A DNA stretch of 64,000 bases from positions 3,521,296 through 3,585,295 of the forward strand of contig VUYV01000020.1 in the NCBI GenBank assembly GCA_008711295.1, written 5' to 3'. Below, piece after piece: positions 21,922 through 35,338 of the stretch. Both the position numbers and the translations under genes were made by a program. Below the pieces are notes generated by a model. It made no database searches. It was not told the DNA's origin and saw only the letters and a list, made by a program, of their open reading frames with translations. This DNA comes from Anarhynchus alexandrinus. Its lineage: Eukaryota > Chordata > Aves > Charadriiformes > Charadriidae. Each line of letters begins with the position of its first letter. The stretch's first letter is position 1.

Positions 21922-24905
21922 GATAATGCACAAACAGAGAAAGAGGAAAAAAAATGTTGAAAATACATTACTGAAATCACTCAGCTACTTTAGTCTTTGA
22001 ATTATTAGCAAGTTCTATTAATTTGTTTTTCAATTACCTTTTGCAATCCTAAAAAGTACACATAAATATATTTTTATCACTTTCTAGTCAAAAGTAGATT
22101 TTATTCTGCAAGTCTTTTTTGCAGTTTTTTTTTTTTTATTTTTTTCTTCTTTTTTTTTTTAGATAACAGGGGAAACCCATGACGAAAAGCTAGTTTTGTA
22201 TTTTGGTTTGAAGATGTTTACATATGGTAGTCATTTATGCCTCCTTTACACCCAAGCTACATATTCATCAAGTAGCTGCTAAATTGGCTATATACCCTGC
22301 ATAGAGATTACTCGCATACCTTACTCTGGATGTTGCTAGCTCTACTATAACATCACGAGAGCCAGAGCTAGAGTTATTAAGTCCTCTGTCAGGACTTCAG
22401 GCACTTTCCTTGATTCCCATAGCACAACGGATGAGTAAGTCTATCAATAAAATGGATTGCAAGGCAATTAATTGCCATGCCTTTAAATAGTCTCTGGGAG
22501 TCAGGATCTTAAAAAGTGATCATTTCCATGTACCTTGGGCCAGACTTCAGGAAAGCTGCGAGGAGGATGAAAAGATTTTAATCAGTTTGTAAAGAATGCT
22601 GACGTGAATGAACCTAAGCACATTTAAAGTTTCGCAGTGTCCTTTGTATAGTGGATGTTGCTCTTTTGGAAAAATGAAAGAAGATGCAGGTATTTATAGA
22701 TGTAGAAGGAGTATTATCTGAAAACAGGATCTTTTTTACTGGCACCCTTAGCTTCCTGAAGTCATACTCCTGTGTACCATTCATCATATCTAATTCCAGG
22801 GCCACTTCTGTGCTGCCTAGAAAAGGTGAAAAGCAATCCCTCACATCTTAATTACTCTGTGAAAGTGTATTGGAAAATATTACAAATGCCAGTCAGGGCT
22901 CAGATATAATAAAAAAGGATCTACAGGTTAAAACATGGGCAGAAAACAGCATGCAAACTAAATTATCTGGAGAATAACATTTCAAATCCATGCTATTCAA
23001 GTGAAGACAGATAAGTGAAAAAGAAACAAGGCTGAAAGAATCCTAGAGGAGGCCACAGAAAACAAATTAAATTACTTTATAGTGAAACACAATGGCATTA
23101 AAAATCAATGTATTTGGAGGAAAAGGGAGAAGGAAAGGGTAAGCTGAATTTGCAGATCAATCCTTGCCTGCTGTTTGCTGTATAGCACTTGTGAAACAGT
23201 TAAGTCCCACCTTGTTTTCAGTTCTAAACTTGGGAATATCAGAAAAAAGACCAGCAGACTGGAAAAAGAATAAGAAAGAATAAGCAGAGACATGTAATCA
23301 CTTCAAGTCTGTCAATCCTCTTCTGCTTTATTCAGCCTTAAATCTATGCTTTAGTTAAATCTTCCTATCCACACATACCCAGGCAGCCTGATGTTAAACG
23401 CCTAACAAGACACAAAAAAGAGGGTCATTGCTAGGAGGCTGTATCACCCTTGCCAGTAAGGGTATTCTTAAACAGTAATTTCTTCATTTTTGAATGGCTG
23501 TTTTACCATTAATGGCATGTGTAAGCCCTTGGCCGATGGAACTTTGCTCTGGAAGCTGTAAGACTGTAAGTCATTCTCAGTCCTTTAGAAAGGGAGTCCT
23601 TTTGCCAGAGGAGGCTATGCCGGGCTTATCCTCTGCTTTCACAGCTCCCACCCTGCCGGTGGGAACCCCACCTTCCCTGTGGAGTGAAGCCTCCTGTTGA
23701 GGGAGGAATTATACTGGTACGGCAGCGCTGTGGACCTGTACAAAATAACCCCTTTTTCTTAGAGGCTTCTCTGACGTTTAATTAATGGGTATTTGTGAAG
23801 CATTCTGAGGCCTTTGAGTGGGGATCTTCTCAGGAGGTAATGAAGATTGTTCTGTTCTCGTGATGTGCCAAATAATCTTCTGTCATCTCCTGTGTCTGTG
23901 ACCAGTCTGTTCTGAAATAGCCCCGTTACCCAGAGTGGGGTGGAGGCAGAATGGCATCGTACCAATGGAGCGGGGAAGTGCAAGAGAAAGCCTTTGGCAC
24001 TGTGGTTAAAAAGGTCATGTTAAGCAGCCCTGGGAGACAGATGCACAGCACCATGTCAAGATAATTACAGCGGATGATGCCTGCTGGTGTTGCCTTTATT
24101 GTTTATAAGGACACTGTCTGTTTGTGTTCTTGTTCTTGTCTCTCAAGTTTGTTCCAGCATACAAGTCCCTTTTAAAAATTAACGTTAAAGAAGCCCAGAA
24201 AGGAAAAGTCACACTCCAATACACACACACGGGCACACACAAAATAAAACCTGACACAACATGATACATGGGGTGTCAGCTCTTAGTTGTCAGTTTCCTG
24301 GCTTTTTGTCAGTTGTAATAAGACCTTCAGATAACTTAAAAATGTGAACCCCTAATCTTTCTTTATGTGTGTCTCTGTTTTTCGTGCTTGTATAAATAGG
24401 ATTTGTACTGAAAAGCAACACATTACTTATGGCAGTGTTAGATAAACACAGACAGATCTTTTCCAGAATAAGTATGCGAAATCAGTTGGCTTCCTAAAAT
24501 ATCAGGTATGTGTGACTGTTAAAAAACAAGCAGTGGGTTGCATATGGGCATCTTCCCCTTCCCTGTGTCATTAAGCTGATGGAATTATTTGTGCTAAGGA
24601 AGGACCATGCATGTAAAGCACATGTTAATGTGTCATAAGTTAAATGATACTAGAAAATAGAAGAAGTGTTTATGTCAGTTTAAATCTGTCCTTGGACATA
24701 GATGGAGAAGATGGAAGCTAAATAGCTCAGACCAACTTTTAATGAACTCAAAGTGTCATTTTTCCAGTCATTCACAGTCTGTCTGTGTGGGCTTAGAGTG
24801 CTGGGCAGGCTTGCTGTCAGCTTTGTGACACAGAAGCTGACTTTTATGGGAGAAGTGACAAGAGTGGCTAAGGAACAAGCATAACTTGCATGAGGTAAAC
24901 TAGTG
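21922..24905. other. Unique non-coding sequence with T-rich tracts
   Basis: No gene seen. The T-rich tract at 22125-22160 ends in AG, followed by a 38-codon open stretch, but no donor or family supports an exon. Short ACAC runs lie near 24221-24240. A 'tttattgtttataagg' FOX/HOX-like stretch lies at about 24097-24112. Confidence 0.45.
22125..22160. repeat. T-rich low-complexity tract
   Basis: Two T runs interrupted by A and C bases, ending at TTTAG. It could be mistaken for a polypyrimidine tract, but no exon is supported downstream. Confidence 0.85.
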
Positions 24906-25262
24906 TGTCGTGGTTTAGGCCAAATCCGTTGCTGGGGACCTGGGGGACCCCAGATGGGACTGACAGATACTCCCCTCTATCCCTCTTCAGAGAGAGAGGC
25001 AGAGGAGGAAAAAAAAACTTATGAGTTTAGAAAGAACTAAACTACTTTAATGAAATATTAATAATAAAATAAAAAGAAATCATGAAAAATATATACAAAA
25101 CCATATCAAGCTCCCGAGATGACAATCACGACGCCAGCTGGCACTGGGGCAGTCCCAGGCTGGACTCAGTGACGGATGGGAACTGGATTCCAGATCTCAG
25201 GAGCTTGATACGGTTTTGTATATGGCAGAATGGAGAACGGAATTCAAGTCTCTTAACTTGCA
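24906..25262 (-). mobile_element. ERVL-like endogenous retrovirus LTR, partial or solo
   Basis: Read on the minus strand the right end is ...GGCCTAAACCACGACA. This is preceded by a region with 'ctaaactcataag', 'cctcctctgcctctctctc' and a run of TTTTATTATTAATATTTC. This order (AT-rich block, then 'aaactcataagttttt', then a C-rich segment, then CCACGACA) is typical of avian ERVL-related LTRs. The other end is less certain. A TG-type terminus at 25262 (+ strand ...ACTTGCA) would satisfy the TG...CA rule, and a second candidate lies near 25389 (...GTGTTACA). The pentamer TAGTG immediately left of the element also occurs at 25267-25271, but not exactly at a TG...CA boundary. No viral gene is present. 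Confidence 0.75.
25091..25223. repeat. Inverted repeat within the LTR: 30-bp arms, 73-bp loop
   Basis: Left arm 25091-25120 and right arm 25194-25223 are reverse complements at 28 of 30 positions. Both differences are of the CpG to TpG/CpA kind (CCCGAG against CCTGAG, CCGTATC against CCATATC). In the minus-strand RNA, the LTR sense strand, both become G-U wobbles, so all 30 positions could pair. It looks like an inverted duplication inside the LTR, with decay since. Confidence 0.92.
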
Positions 25263-25390
25263 GGATTAGTGTCTGATCTCTACCTTGTGTTCACTTACAG
25301 ACACAAAATATTTGCAATGGGAATAAAAACAAGGGTTTGATTGCTGAAGCACTGGTTTCTGCCAGTGGAGGGCACAGAAGTTATAGCCAG

Positions 25391-28300
25391 GGTGTTACAG
25401 TTCAGTCTGTAATAAGATCGTAAGACTCACCAAGAAATTAAAGCATGTTCTTCCAAGAACATTGAGTTGAGAAGATGTGTGTCTTGAGAAAGAAGGTAAC
25501 AGCTGTTTTGCATTCTCTCACTTCTTCAGAGAGGACTCTACATTAACTCTTTCTAGTTAATTGATGGAGTGGCCAACACTGAAGTTTTGTGGAGAGTAAT
25601 CTTCAGAGGCCCATCTATGTTGATCTAGAACTACCTATTTATGGCTGCATCGGCATTGCTGCAAATGGGCTCCACATGTTCCACAGGAACTCTGCATTCT
25701 GGCAAAGGGTTTCAGTGGGCACAATCCATTACTTCTGCCAAAAAAGTGACCTCTGATTAAGAACAGATTTAGTCCTGGGATGAGAAAAGTGCTGAGGGAT
25801 CCTGTAGGAGCAGAGCACCTACTGGTGTTCTTCACGTAAGTTCTGAAAACCTCACATATTCCACCTTGTGAAAGGCAGAAGCTAGAGTCCCTGTGGGGTG
25901 CTTGTCTGACCAGGGAGACCAAATATTTCCTAAAGGATCTAAATTTTGAAGGAACCACGAAGATCCAAGTTCTGTCCCTTAGAGTGGGCATGGTTAATTG
26001 TGCATTAAATCTGAATCTTCAGAGTAAGACCTGTGAGTCTACAGTGCCAAGTGTGAATGCATCAGCAGAGTTTGCTTGTTTGTTTCTCTGATTCAGTGCA
26101 TGTGATTTTGTTTGCTTCCAAAGACTGGCCTAGTGAATTATAAAAGCCTGCTATTAGTGCATTCAATAGAGTCGCTCCTTCAGGTCAAGCAGTGAGATTT
26201 TATGCCTTTCAAACAAGACTTTGACTCTCATTGATGACCTCGGTGTCCCTGTGTAGGTATCAATATACACTGTAATGTAAATGTGATTAACAGGAGTAAC
26301 GCTGACCTTTATTTCTTATTCCAAACCATATAATCTTGGTCAGAATTTTGTTTCAAAACTAGCTGGTGACTCACTGCTGGGATTGCTATTATATATCAAA
26401 CTGGCTTAGACAGCTTACATCTAAACTGTGGGATGCAGGAATACTTCCCAGCTCCTAGGCTCAGGGCCTCTGTCTTCACACCTTCCTTTTGGGAAAAAAA
26501 AAATACTTTGTGTGGGCAGGAAGACAGCAAGAATACTCCTGCAAGTCTCCCAGTCTGTATTGTCAGCGGACGTGCTGGATGAAGGATTTTTTGATGAAAT
26601 GCAATCAGCCTGACATTATAAACTTTACCTTGAAGGATCTTGTTGGCTTTGTCTTCACATGGCAAACAGCATGGTAATTTTCAAAGTGGTTGCAGCTTTC
26701 AGTCACCCCAGACTCAGTCAGTCAGGTCTCAATCAAGAATTCATAATAAATGAAAATAACCTACTCATATTATACCCTTTTATTAACTCATGAGATCAGC
26801 TGACAGTTTGATCTGAAATGCATATTGTAGTGTAACAGGAAAACCAGTCTGGGATTTGTGTGTTGTAATAATTTTGGGAAGGGGCTTAAACATCCAAAGG
26901 ATTAAAAGATTTGGTAATAGTTTAGTCAACTACAAGAGATGGTACCTGGAAAGTGATGCAGCCAGTCAATACCCTGAGGGAAAGGGAGGTGGGAAGATGA
27001 AAAAGAGCTTTCAATTCCTGTTATTTGCACTTGTCCAGAGTTAATAATTATTTGAAAGTAAATTGCCTGGAATCAGTGCATTCCACCCTGCTGGCTCTGG
27101 AGCTTTTTAACTCTGGGGTTTGGGATCACTTGTCCAAAGCTCCAAAACATTTAGTCAAAGTATTAAAAAAAAAACACCCAAACCAACATTCACCTTAATG
27201 CAGGGAAATGAGGAGAGGGAATATCTGTCTTTCATTGGACAGTATTAACCAGACAGAGGTGAGTCTAATTGAACTCCAAAGATTTTGATGGATTTTACAA
27301 TATTGTTATAAGTCAAGATTATGGGACAACACTCACAGACAGCCCAGGTTCCAGATAAAGTATTCTGTTATGTGGTTTTGTCCTGCCCTTGACTTTGGCC
27401 ACTAGTACAAGCTTAAAACCTGCTAGTGCTTAAAGAAGAAACCATAATTTGAAAAATGAAATCCCAACCGTAATTATGTTTCTAAATGTTTCAGTCCAGG
27501 AAGAGAGTCAGTACTAGAAGTTAGAAGTGTTCCATTGATTTTACTGTGAAAAGTCAAACTGAGTTCAGGTATGGGTGGGAATATTAGTAAAACATCGATT
27601 ACATGCTTCAGTGACCAGCAGTGGATGGAGTTTACACCTTTACCATTTCTTATCTGTTTCCTTTCAAAAGCAGTATAAAATCAAAATAATTGGTGCACAC
27701 CATCTTTTAAATCTATGAGTTACAAGCCTCATCAGAGTAATCTGCATAATGTTTTGACCTTGTGTTTCTTCTGCTGGTTTCACGTTTGCTGCTTAGACTC
27801 TTCCTTCTTTCATCACTATTGAGGTCTTCCCCCCACTACACTCTCCATTACATGGATCAATTACACTGCTCTCAATATGGTCAGTCATTTCACTTCATCT
27901 TTGAAAGATATGATTATTGCATTTTCTGAGGATAAAAATAATCACTAGGCTTCCATTTATATCTAAAATCTCCATCTCATTATTCACATTGTCTTGAAAC
28001 AATACTCTGTAAGTTATGAACTTAGTGCAAGGGAATTTGGCATTGATGAAAGATGCTCAAGTGACATCTTTATTTTCTTCTTCAGGAAACATACTTTGTA
28101 AGCAATGTCAGGGCAGGCTTTTCTTATAACTTTTCCTGATATATTTCATGTTTGGATGCAGGACCTACAAGAAGAGTTGAAGCTTCTTACACCTTATATT
28201 GGTGTTAAGAGGCCACATGTGAAAGAGGAACACCATTGGGCTTGGTGCTCTCTGATGTGGACAGATAGTGAAAGACAATGCTTATCCCCAAGGAGATAAT

Positions 28301-31300
28301 GACAAGTAAAGGGTGGGAAGCACAAGGTCATAGGACAACCAAATACCCCACTCTGAATCCTTATAACTGGCTCTGGGTCCTTGTGCCCTACTCTGTTTCC
28401 TTGGTCAATGTTTTAACCACTCGATGTATAGCGCTCCATCTCTGGAACCTGAATGCTTTCAGGCTGATGGCACTGCTCCCTCATCACATAGACTATTTGC
28501 CTTTTTTATTACCTTTGAGTACTGTTTACTTGGAGACCTTAAAAAATGCTGGTGATGCCATCAGTCTGCAGAGACTGTCATTAGCTGCTTCAGCTGCACG
28601 TAGGGAAGAAATCCATGGCACAAAGTAGAGCTGTACTTGCTTCCTCATTTGCTGTGCTTGGAATACTGATAACCTGTATAAATATAACTTGTTAATTGCA
28701 ACGTTGATCTTGCTTTGTTTTCTTGGTAACCAACAAGTTGATAACCTGCATTCCGACAGGTTTTTTTGAGATTTTGTATTCTGCATAGAAACAGATAGGC
28801 ATTTGGAGGATCCATGGCTAAAATTCTGTAAATACAGTCCTCAATAGCAATAAAACTGTCTTCCCTTCTTCCTTCAAGTAAACTGAATATACCCTATGCT
28901 TTATAGGTCAAGGGCAACCTTGCAAAAAAAGAGTGTCGGCTGTGGGATTGCAGCACCATTTGATCTTGCAGCCCTACACATTTGGAACTGTGACAGAAAA
29001 TTATACAAATATGGGATATGGGAAAAAGGAGGTTTGCAATTTCTCTAATGCGGCTGTCAAAATAAGAACAGGTAACACAGAATAGGAAGCTGTGCCAGCA
29101 GGTGTTGCCTCCCTGCTTCTGGTTTACCAGTTCTCAAAGAGTATTATTGCTATATAGCACATTAGATTGATATGGAGTGAATTTCTCTCCATTGTCATAC
29201 TGTTAGGATAAAAGAATCATTAATAATTATGACAGAAAAATGAGGCAAACCAATCGACTTATTTATAATCCAGTTATTTATGCTCTCATCTGACTTTCTC
29301 TGTCCTGATCTCCTTGATCAGTCTTTTGCTGTGTCATGGAAATGACTATGTGTTTTTTAAGGCAGGGATTACCAGCCAAATCCAATGTTGGCATGACTCT
29401 ACTGGTCCTGATGATGTTGTATGATCTGAGAATCTGATGGAGGGAGTTATTTATATCTACCTGGAATACTTTGCAGTACTTCAAGGTAGATGATTAATTT
29501 GTCACTGAAAAGGTTGAACGTTGGTGTAAAATCAGCAAGGCGATAGGCTTAATAATATATTGTAAATATTTATGTGAAGGCCAAGGAGTTCCTAACAATG
29601 GTATTTCTTCTTGTGTTATGCTTAAAGCCTTAAACTATCATTCACCATCCAAAAAAAAAGGTATCCTGAGAAGCACCCAGAACCTCCCTGCTTCCTTTTT
29701 CAGAATGGGCTATATTTTCAACAATGCCCTAAATGAGAGAAAATTAATTCAAATTTCAGTTATTTTCAATTTGTGAGGTGAAGTGGAGGCTTGGCTGAAA
29801 GTTGAGTCTGCTTTTAATGAGATATTGCACTTTCGCTGGCATTATGTCTTGTTATTCAGACTCTCCTTATTAAGTCTCAGAAATGAAGCCTTCCAGAATC
29901 CATGTCTTGTTGCTCTCCCTACATGTCTTACAGAAGTAGAAACAGAAACACAGGGTAACTAGGAGGTTTATCTAAACTCTGAGAGTGTAGATTGTGAGGA
30001 AAGAACACTGCCTTCCTTATTTATACCCTTGTCTTCCAGTACTTTGACTTTGTCACAACTTTTTGTTTAAGCACTCTTGGGATACTGCCCAATTTGTTGT
30101 TGGGTGGGTTTTCTGTTTGTTTGTTTGTTTGTTGTGGGTTTTTTTGTAATGTTCGCACTGCAATGTACTTTTTCTGCTTTCAGTAGCTTTCTTTAGAGCT
30201 CCAAATGTTTTGAGAACTTAGTGCACAGGCTGCCTTTTTGCTGTTTCACCCATGCTGACTAGTCATTCCTCTCCCAGAAACCTAATGGATACCAGTGCGG
30301 TTATGGGGGTTAAAGTTATCTCCTAGTTTCCTACACAATATCACCATGAATTGCTTTCAGATGTTAGCAACTCTCATATTTAAAGAGGCATTGAGAAACT
30401 ACTTGATTTTCTGTGTTGTACTGCAAACTAACCTGCTAGCTAGGTTGTTTACAGTTGGGTGTACAAGAAGTTGCCTTTCTTGGTTGCCATCCTTTTGGAA
30501 TCATCTTATCCCTCTCGATTCCTCCAACCAGCTTCTTAGTCTGACGTGTATTCTCCACTTTGTTGACTTCTATTGGAGCTGAGGACTGCCAGGAAGAGAA
30601 TTTAGTGGAATTCTCGATTCTCCTCTTTCCTGTTATTAACTTGGGGAATACTCCTAGTCAAGACTGAATTAGGTGCCTCACTGTGCAATCCCTAAAGATC
30701 CTGACATGTTGCCACTGTAAACAAATAAATTTGTTGTACAGCTGCTGGTTGAATGGTTTGTATTTGAAGGTACAGCCCAGTGGAAGTGTTTCTTCCACCA
30801 GTTGTTGGAGGCTATAGGTTAGTGTCTTAGCACTTGAAACTCCTCAGATTCAAGTGTATGAGAATGAGGTGAATCAGCAGGAAAGGCAAACATGGGAAAG
30901 CGAGGTGCTGACTGTGAATTCCAACTTATGATGGAACTGTCTTGGTCAAACAAAGCATAGATGGAAAGGAATATTCATTAAGAAAGAAGAGACAGCAGGA
31001 CAGACCATAGACGTGATTTACATTATATATTTTGAAGCGAAAGAGAAGCAAATCTACTGGTGTCAGGAATTTCTTTTAGCATCAAATCAGTTTATGGGGC
31101 CAAGCGCATGCAGGATAAGAATAAATATACCAATTGTCTTTCTCTTAAGTAAGTCTCAGCACATTTAGCCTTTTTCAAGAAATTCTCAGCACTTTGGTGA
31201 ACCGGATCTTAAATACAGAGTAATTGGAAACTTCCAAACAGTGCCAGCCTACCTATTTGTGGTATGATTTAGTTAAAGGGACAGTATGTGGCTCCCTGAC

Positions 31301-31559
31301 CTGGTTGTTAGAGAAAGTCATATGTGTTGTGTTCTCACTATCCACAGGAACGAGACCTAGTGTGAGCTAGTTCTCCAAAGTACTTATTTCAGAAACAAAC
31401 CAAGTTTGAGAACCAACAGACAGTCACTAAGGATGCTTGGGAGAGTTTGGGCCTAAGTGCAAATTCACTAGTCTGGCTAGTCTAGGTTTCAGACAAGAAT
31501 TAAACCCTGTGCTTTGAGGCTCCTGTTCTGAATCTTTGGAAAGTGGGTGGCCTGGAAAT
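25391..31559. other. Unique non-coding sequence
   Basis: No gene supported. Minus frame 25635-25991 (118 codons, ends with CGTCGAHLQQCRC) and plus frame 28278-28628 (116 codons) show no recognised domain or flanking splice signals. A (GTTT)n run lies at 30115-30133 and an A run near 27167-27176. Confidence 0.45.
30115..30133. repeat. Simple repeat (GTTT)n
   Basis: Four full GTTT units plus a partial one, followed by a T-rich run. Confidence 0.88.
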
Positions 31560-31740
31560 TATTCATAATAGGTGAAATACTGAAAGATTTATTATGTTCC
31601 TATCGAATTTTGGTTCTTAACATCTTTAAGGGCCTGGCCAATTATTAGCTAATTTGCATGCGCAAATGCCTATTTTCTAGGATGCAAACAGGGGGTTATT
31701 TTATGCATAATCACCTTATTAATGAAAGCACAGAACTCAC
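31560..31740. promoter_or_regulatory. Candidate enhancer: POU/octamer inverted repeat and homeodomain sites
   Basis: ATTTGCATGCGCAAAT at 31652-31667 holds a perfect POU octamer (ATTTGCAT) and forms a near-palindrome with arms ATTTGC/GCAAAT. TTAGCTAA at 31645-31652 abuts it. TTATGCATAA at 31701-31710 is a perfect palindrome containing another POU-type half-site pair. CCTTATTAATGAA follows. Such tight packing of octamer-type palindromes is unusual for random sequence. Binding or conservation has not been shown. Confidence 0.38.
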
Positions 31741-34700
31741 AAAATGCTCAGAAAGGTTAAAGTTGGTACAGCAAAGAAGAAACTGATGACTAAATCCAGA
31801 CATGAGAGGTGCTCTGAGGGAGAGGGATTTCATTGTACAATTTATGGCCAGGAAAATGAAAAGAGAGGCTTAAAAAGCAATGAGAACTGCTTGGCTAAAT
31901 TCCTGCTGAAAACTTTGAAACTATACTCCCCATCTTCTTATAGGAAAACAAAACCAACCTAACCATTTAACAGATGATCCCCTCTCTATAAAAAGCTGCC
32001 AGCTCGTATCATTTTTGGCTCATGTATTTGGCTTGGAGATAGGAACAGCTGGAGCAAAGCTAAAGGAAAAACCCCAAAGTGCTCTCCTCTTCTCTTTGCT
32101 CACAGGCACTGAGCTTTAATTAACTTCATCATCCTCTTATTAAAATCAAACTCTTCTAATGGGGCTCCCCCTCTTCCCCAGACTTTTTATTCACGCTGTG
32201 TTGATACCAAGGAATTTTTCTCCTGGAGGCTGAAATTATGTGGATATCTCTCACAGCATTCATACCATCCTTCAGATTAAGATTGCCTCTGAGAAAGCCA
32301 ATACAAAGATCCCATAGAGAAAGAAGCAAAGTCTTAAAAAATTGTCTTGAATGGGAATGCTATGTTTCATCTTTAGGTAATCTTCCTCTGTTAATTATAT
32401 GAGAACACTATTAACAGTGTCGACAGGCTGAGGAATAGTGTTTTGAGAATACAGAAGAGCTCCAGAAACAAAAACCAGAAGTTTGTCTCCTATAGTATTA
32501 TCTTCTGCAAAGAGAAGCACCATTCCTTCCAAGCTGTATTAATGATCTGCTTGCAAAGACCTCGGGCACACCTGCAGGTAATGTGTGCTATTGTTCCATG
32601 CTTTATTGCTCTCAAAGTGAGGGCACCCAAAAGAGACCCTCAGATATTCATATCACTACCCCAACATCTGAACAAAACCCGCCAGATATTAAAGGGCATT
32701 ATGAGCAGCATTGACCATTTGCACAGGGATTCATACTGACAGTATAAGCTCTCAAATTCCAAATTGACATATAAGCTACCAATCATCCTGTAGGGTGCTG
32801 AGCTCAGTGGATATGCCTATTCATGTATCACAGGACAACACAAAAAGGAAATAGTTATGTTTGTATTCTTATTTATTGTTTAGGATTACTTCTATTCCTT
32901 TTTACTGCCTGAATACAAATCCCCTGTTTGTGATCTTCTAGCTGCAAGTAAACATTGTTTATTTTCCTCCCATGCCTCCTCACTTTTCTTTTTTAGGCTT
33001 TGCTTTACTTAGAAAAAACAGTGTTTCAGCACTAAAATGAGTCCTGTATCGAGCCGTAGGTTCTGTCAAGTCTGTGCACTTTCATGGTTTCTGCTCCTCC
33101 CTACCTGAGCATTAGTTGGTCTCTAGCTGGCATTAATATGACATGTCAGGGTCAGGATTAAAAAGGAAACCTTCACCTTTCCTGAGTGATGCTTCCTCTA
33201 TGCATACCTCGTGTCTGACTCTGTCCACGTGATGCTAATCTGATAAACCATGACCTTTAAAAATGTGCTTTGCAATAATTCCACACTGGATAAGAATTTA
33301 AATGAGAAAAGGCTATTCTGATTTTAAAGCTGTTGATGTAAAAAAAAAAAGACAACCAAAAAACACATAGGAAGGATGACTGTAGAAAAATTGGACTCAG
33401 GCAGAAAATCTCTGACATACTCTCATGTGCAAATCGTTTTAGGTATCTGCAAGGGAGCACTCCCTGTGTATTTTTTCTATTCCAAATGTGTCAGCAGAAG
33501 TATCAGAAAAATTTTTAGAGAACTGGCATCCACTCCTCTGCCTGCAGAGCCAGGTGCCTTCATTATCTGATCCAAGATTTTCAACATCATTGACTCTCAG
33601 GCCGTCTGTGAGTATTCAGCACTTTGGAAAAAAATCACACCACTTGCATTCAGTCTCCCCACACGTATCTGTACCTGCTGTATTTTCATGCACTGTATAT
33701 TATCCAACTGTTAAGAATCAGTGTTTCAGCTCCAGTCACACTGTGATCCCTGTTGAGCATGGGAGGTACTGTGAAGCTCATCTCTGACTTGATTATAAAT
33801 ACCTCATGCTTAAGACTGATCCCATATGTTTTGGTGCTGTCTGACCCACTCGCTTCCAGAAATGTCTCAACTGGCTGACAACCCTGTTTATTTCCATATT
33901 TACTGGTCTCATTCTCAAGCCATTTTCTTTTTTAAGTCAGTGTGCAGTGATGTTCATTTACCGATTTTTGAATGAGCAAATGTGCTATGTTCCTTTTGTA
34001 CCAACTGACCCATTATATTCCAGTATAACTGTTACTTTGACACAGTCTTTGACACAATACTCAAGATTTCAGTTTTGTACGAATTGTAAGAGAATTAAAC
34101 AACATAACTGCCACTTAAGGTAGGAAGAGTAGTGGAGAATGAACACTTTTTCAAAATGGGACCCCATTTCAATGTTTTTTTAGCACCAGTAAACTGGGGC
34201 TAGACCTGTAGTTGCTTGGTTCATTGCAAGTACTTTAGCTTTATTAAAATCATGTGCATTTGACAAATCTCTATAAAACCAAACACTGTCAGGTAACAAT
34301 TGTACAAATATTTGTTAAATAGAATTAATATTGAGTTTATATGCATGTTTTGGAAGCAACTCTACTGAAAGTCTCAAAAATACACAGAAAGAAACTTTTT
34401 CATGATAGCCGCTTACAGAGTTTTTGTGTATGCCTATGAAAAAATGATAACTTGCATGTGCATTATATTCTGTAGTTGTTGTCCATATAGGATCACATAT
34501 CATCCAGAACATACCATTGGGAAATCCTTACTTGGTCTGTAGAAGACAAGTCAGTTGTTTCATTAACTTGGAAGATAAAAAATGTACACTTTCCATTTTG
34601 TCTTCAACCCCTTCCTGTCCTGTCTCTATTCCTTTTGTGTTGGGGATGTCATAAAGGCTATTCAGACTGTAGAGGAGAGACTCGGTCTGGAATGGAGACA

Positions 34701-35302
34701 GTGGGTGCATGATTGGAAACAACATGTTTACAATCACAATAGGCACATACGAGCTTGTTATTGGACCTGACTACAAGGTGCTCTTAAAATTAAATGAGCA
34801 CACAGTTGTCATAAAACCAGAAATTGTATTTCAAAGGAAATTCCAATTTTGTAATTGTATTTCTCTGTTTTGCATAAATTATGAATTTTGAAGTGATAAA
34901 AGTTAGAAAAAAATTCAAAACAAATTAATTCTGAAATGTCAAAATGTCTGTATTAAAACCAGTTGTTTAACTACTATATCTTAATAATTTATATTTCTGA
35001 GGTAACATCTATTTTAAACATATCCTCTTTTGTTTAAAAATAAAAAAAAGATAAGAGAATCAAATGAGAAAAAATGAAATACCACATTTTGACATCAAAT
35101 CACTTCAAAATTCTTTCAATAGAAGGAATTAAATCAAGATCAAAACATTCTAGAGCAGACAAGACAGTATTTTCCCAGTGAAATACTATTGAACTGTTTC
35201 TGATTAGCACTGGTATGCAGTTTCACTTCAGTTACAAGAACAGCATGAAATGTGAATTAGCTCAGTTTTGTTCCTGTATAGCACAACATATCTTCTACCC
35301 TT

Positions 35303-35338
35303 AAAAAAAAAAAAAAGAAAGAAAAAAAAAGAAAGAAC
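35303..35338. repeat. A-rich low-complexity tract
   Basis: A runs interrupted by GAAA units. No SINE body or retropseudogene is recognisable upstream. Confidence 0.88.

Noticed and set aside
21498..21980. 160-codon minus frame as a host gene
   Set aside because: All but the first ~20 codons match CR1 ORF2 motifs; the start lies in unrelated flanking sequence.
22125..22280. Exon after a T-rich tract ending in AG (38 open codons)
   Set aside because: No donor site, no recognisable peptide; the tract is ordinary low complexity.
24901..25271. TAGTG pentamers as target-site duplication of a complete LTR
   Set aside because: The right copy is not adjacent to a CA terminus, so the match may be chance; the LTR boundary stays open.
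25635..25991. 118-codon minus frame as a Cys-rich protein
   Set aside because: No domain or convincing Cys spacing, no splice or promoter support; length is within chance expectation.
28278..28628. 116-codon plus frame
   Set aside because: No motif, overlaps opposite-strand frames, composition typical of random translation.
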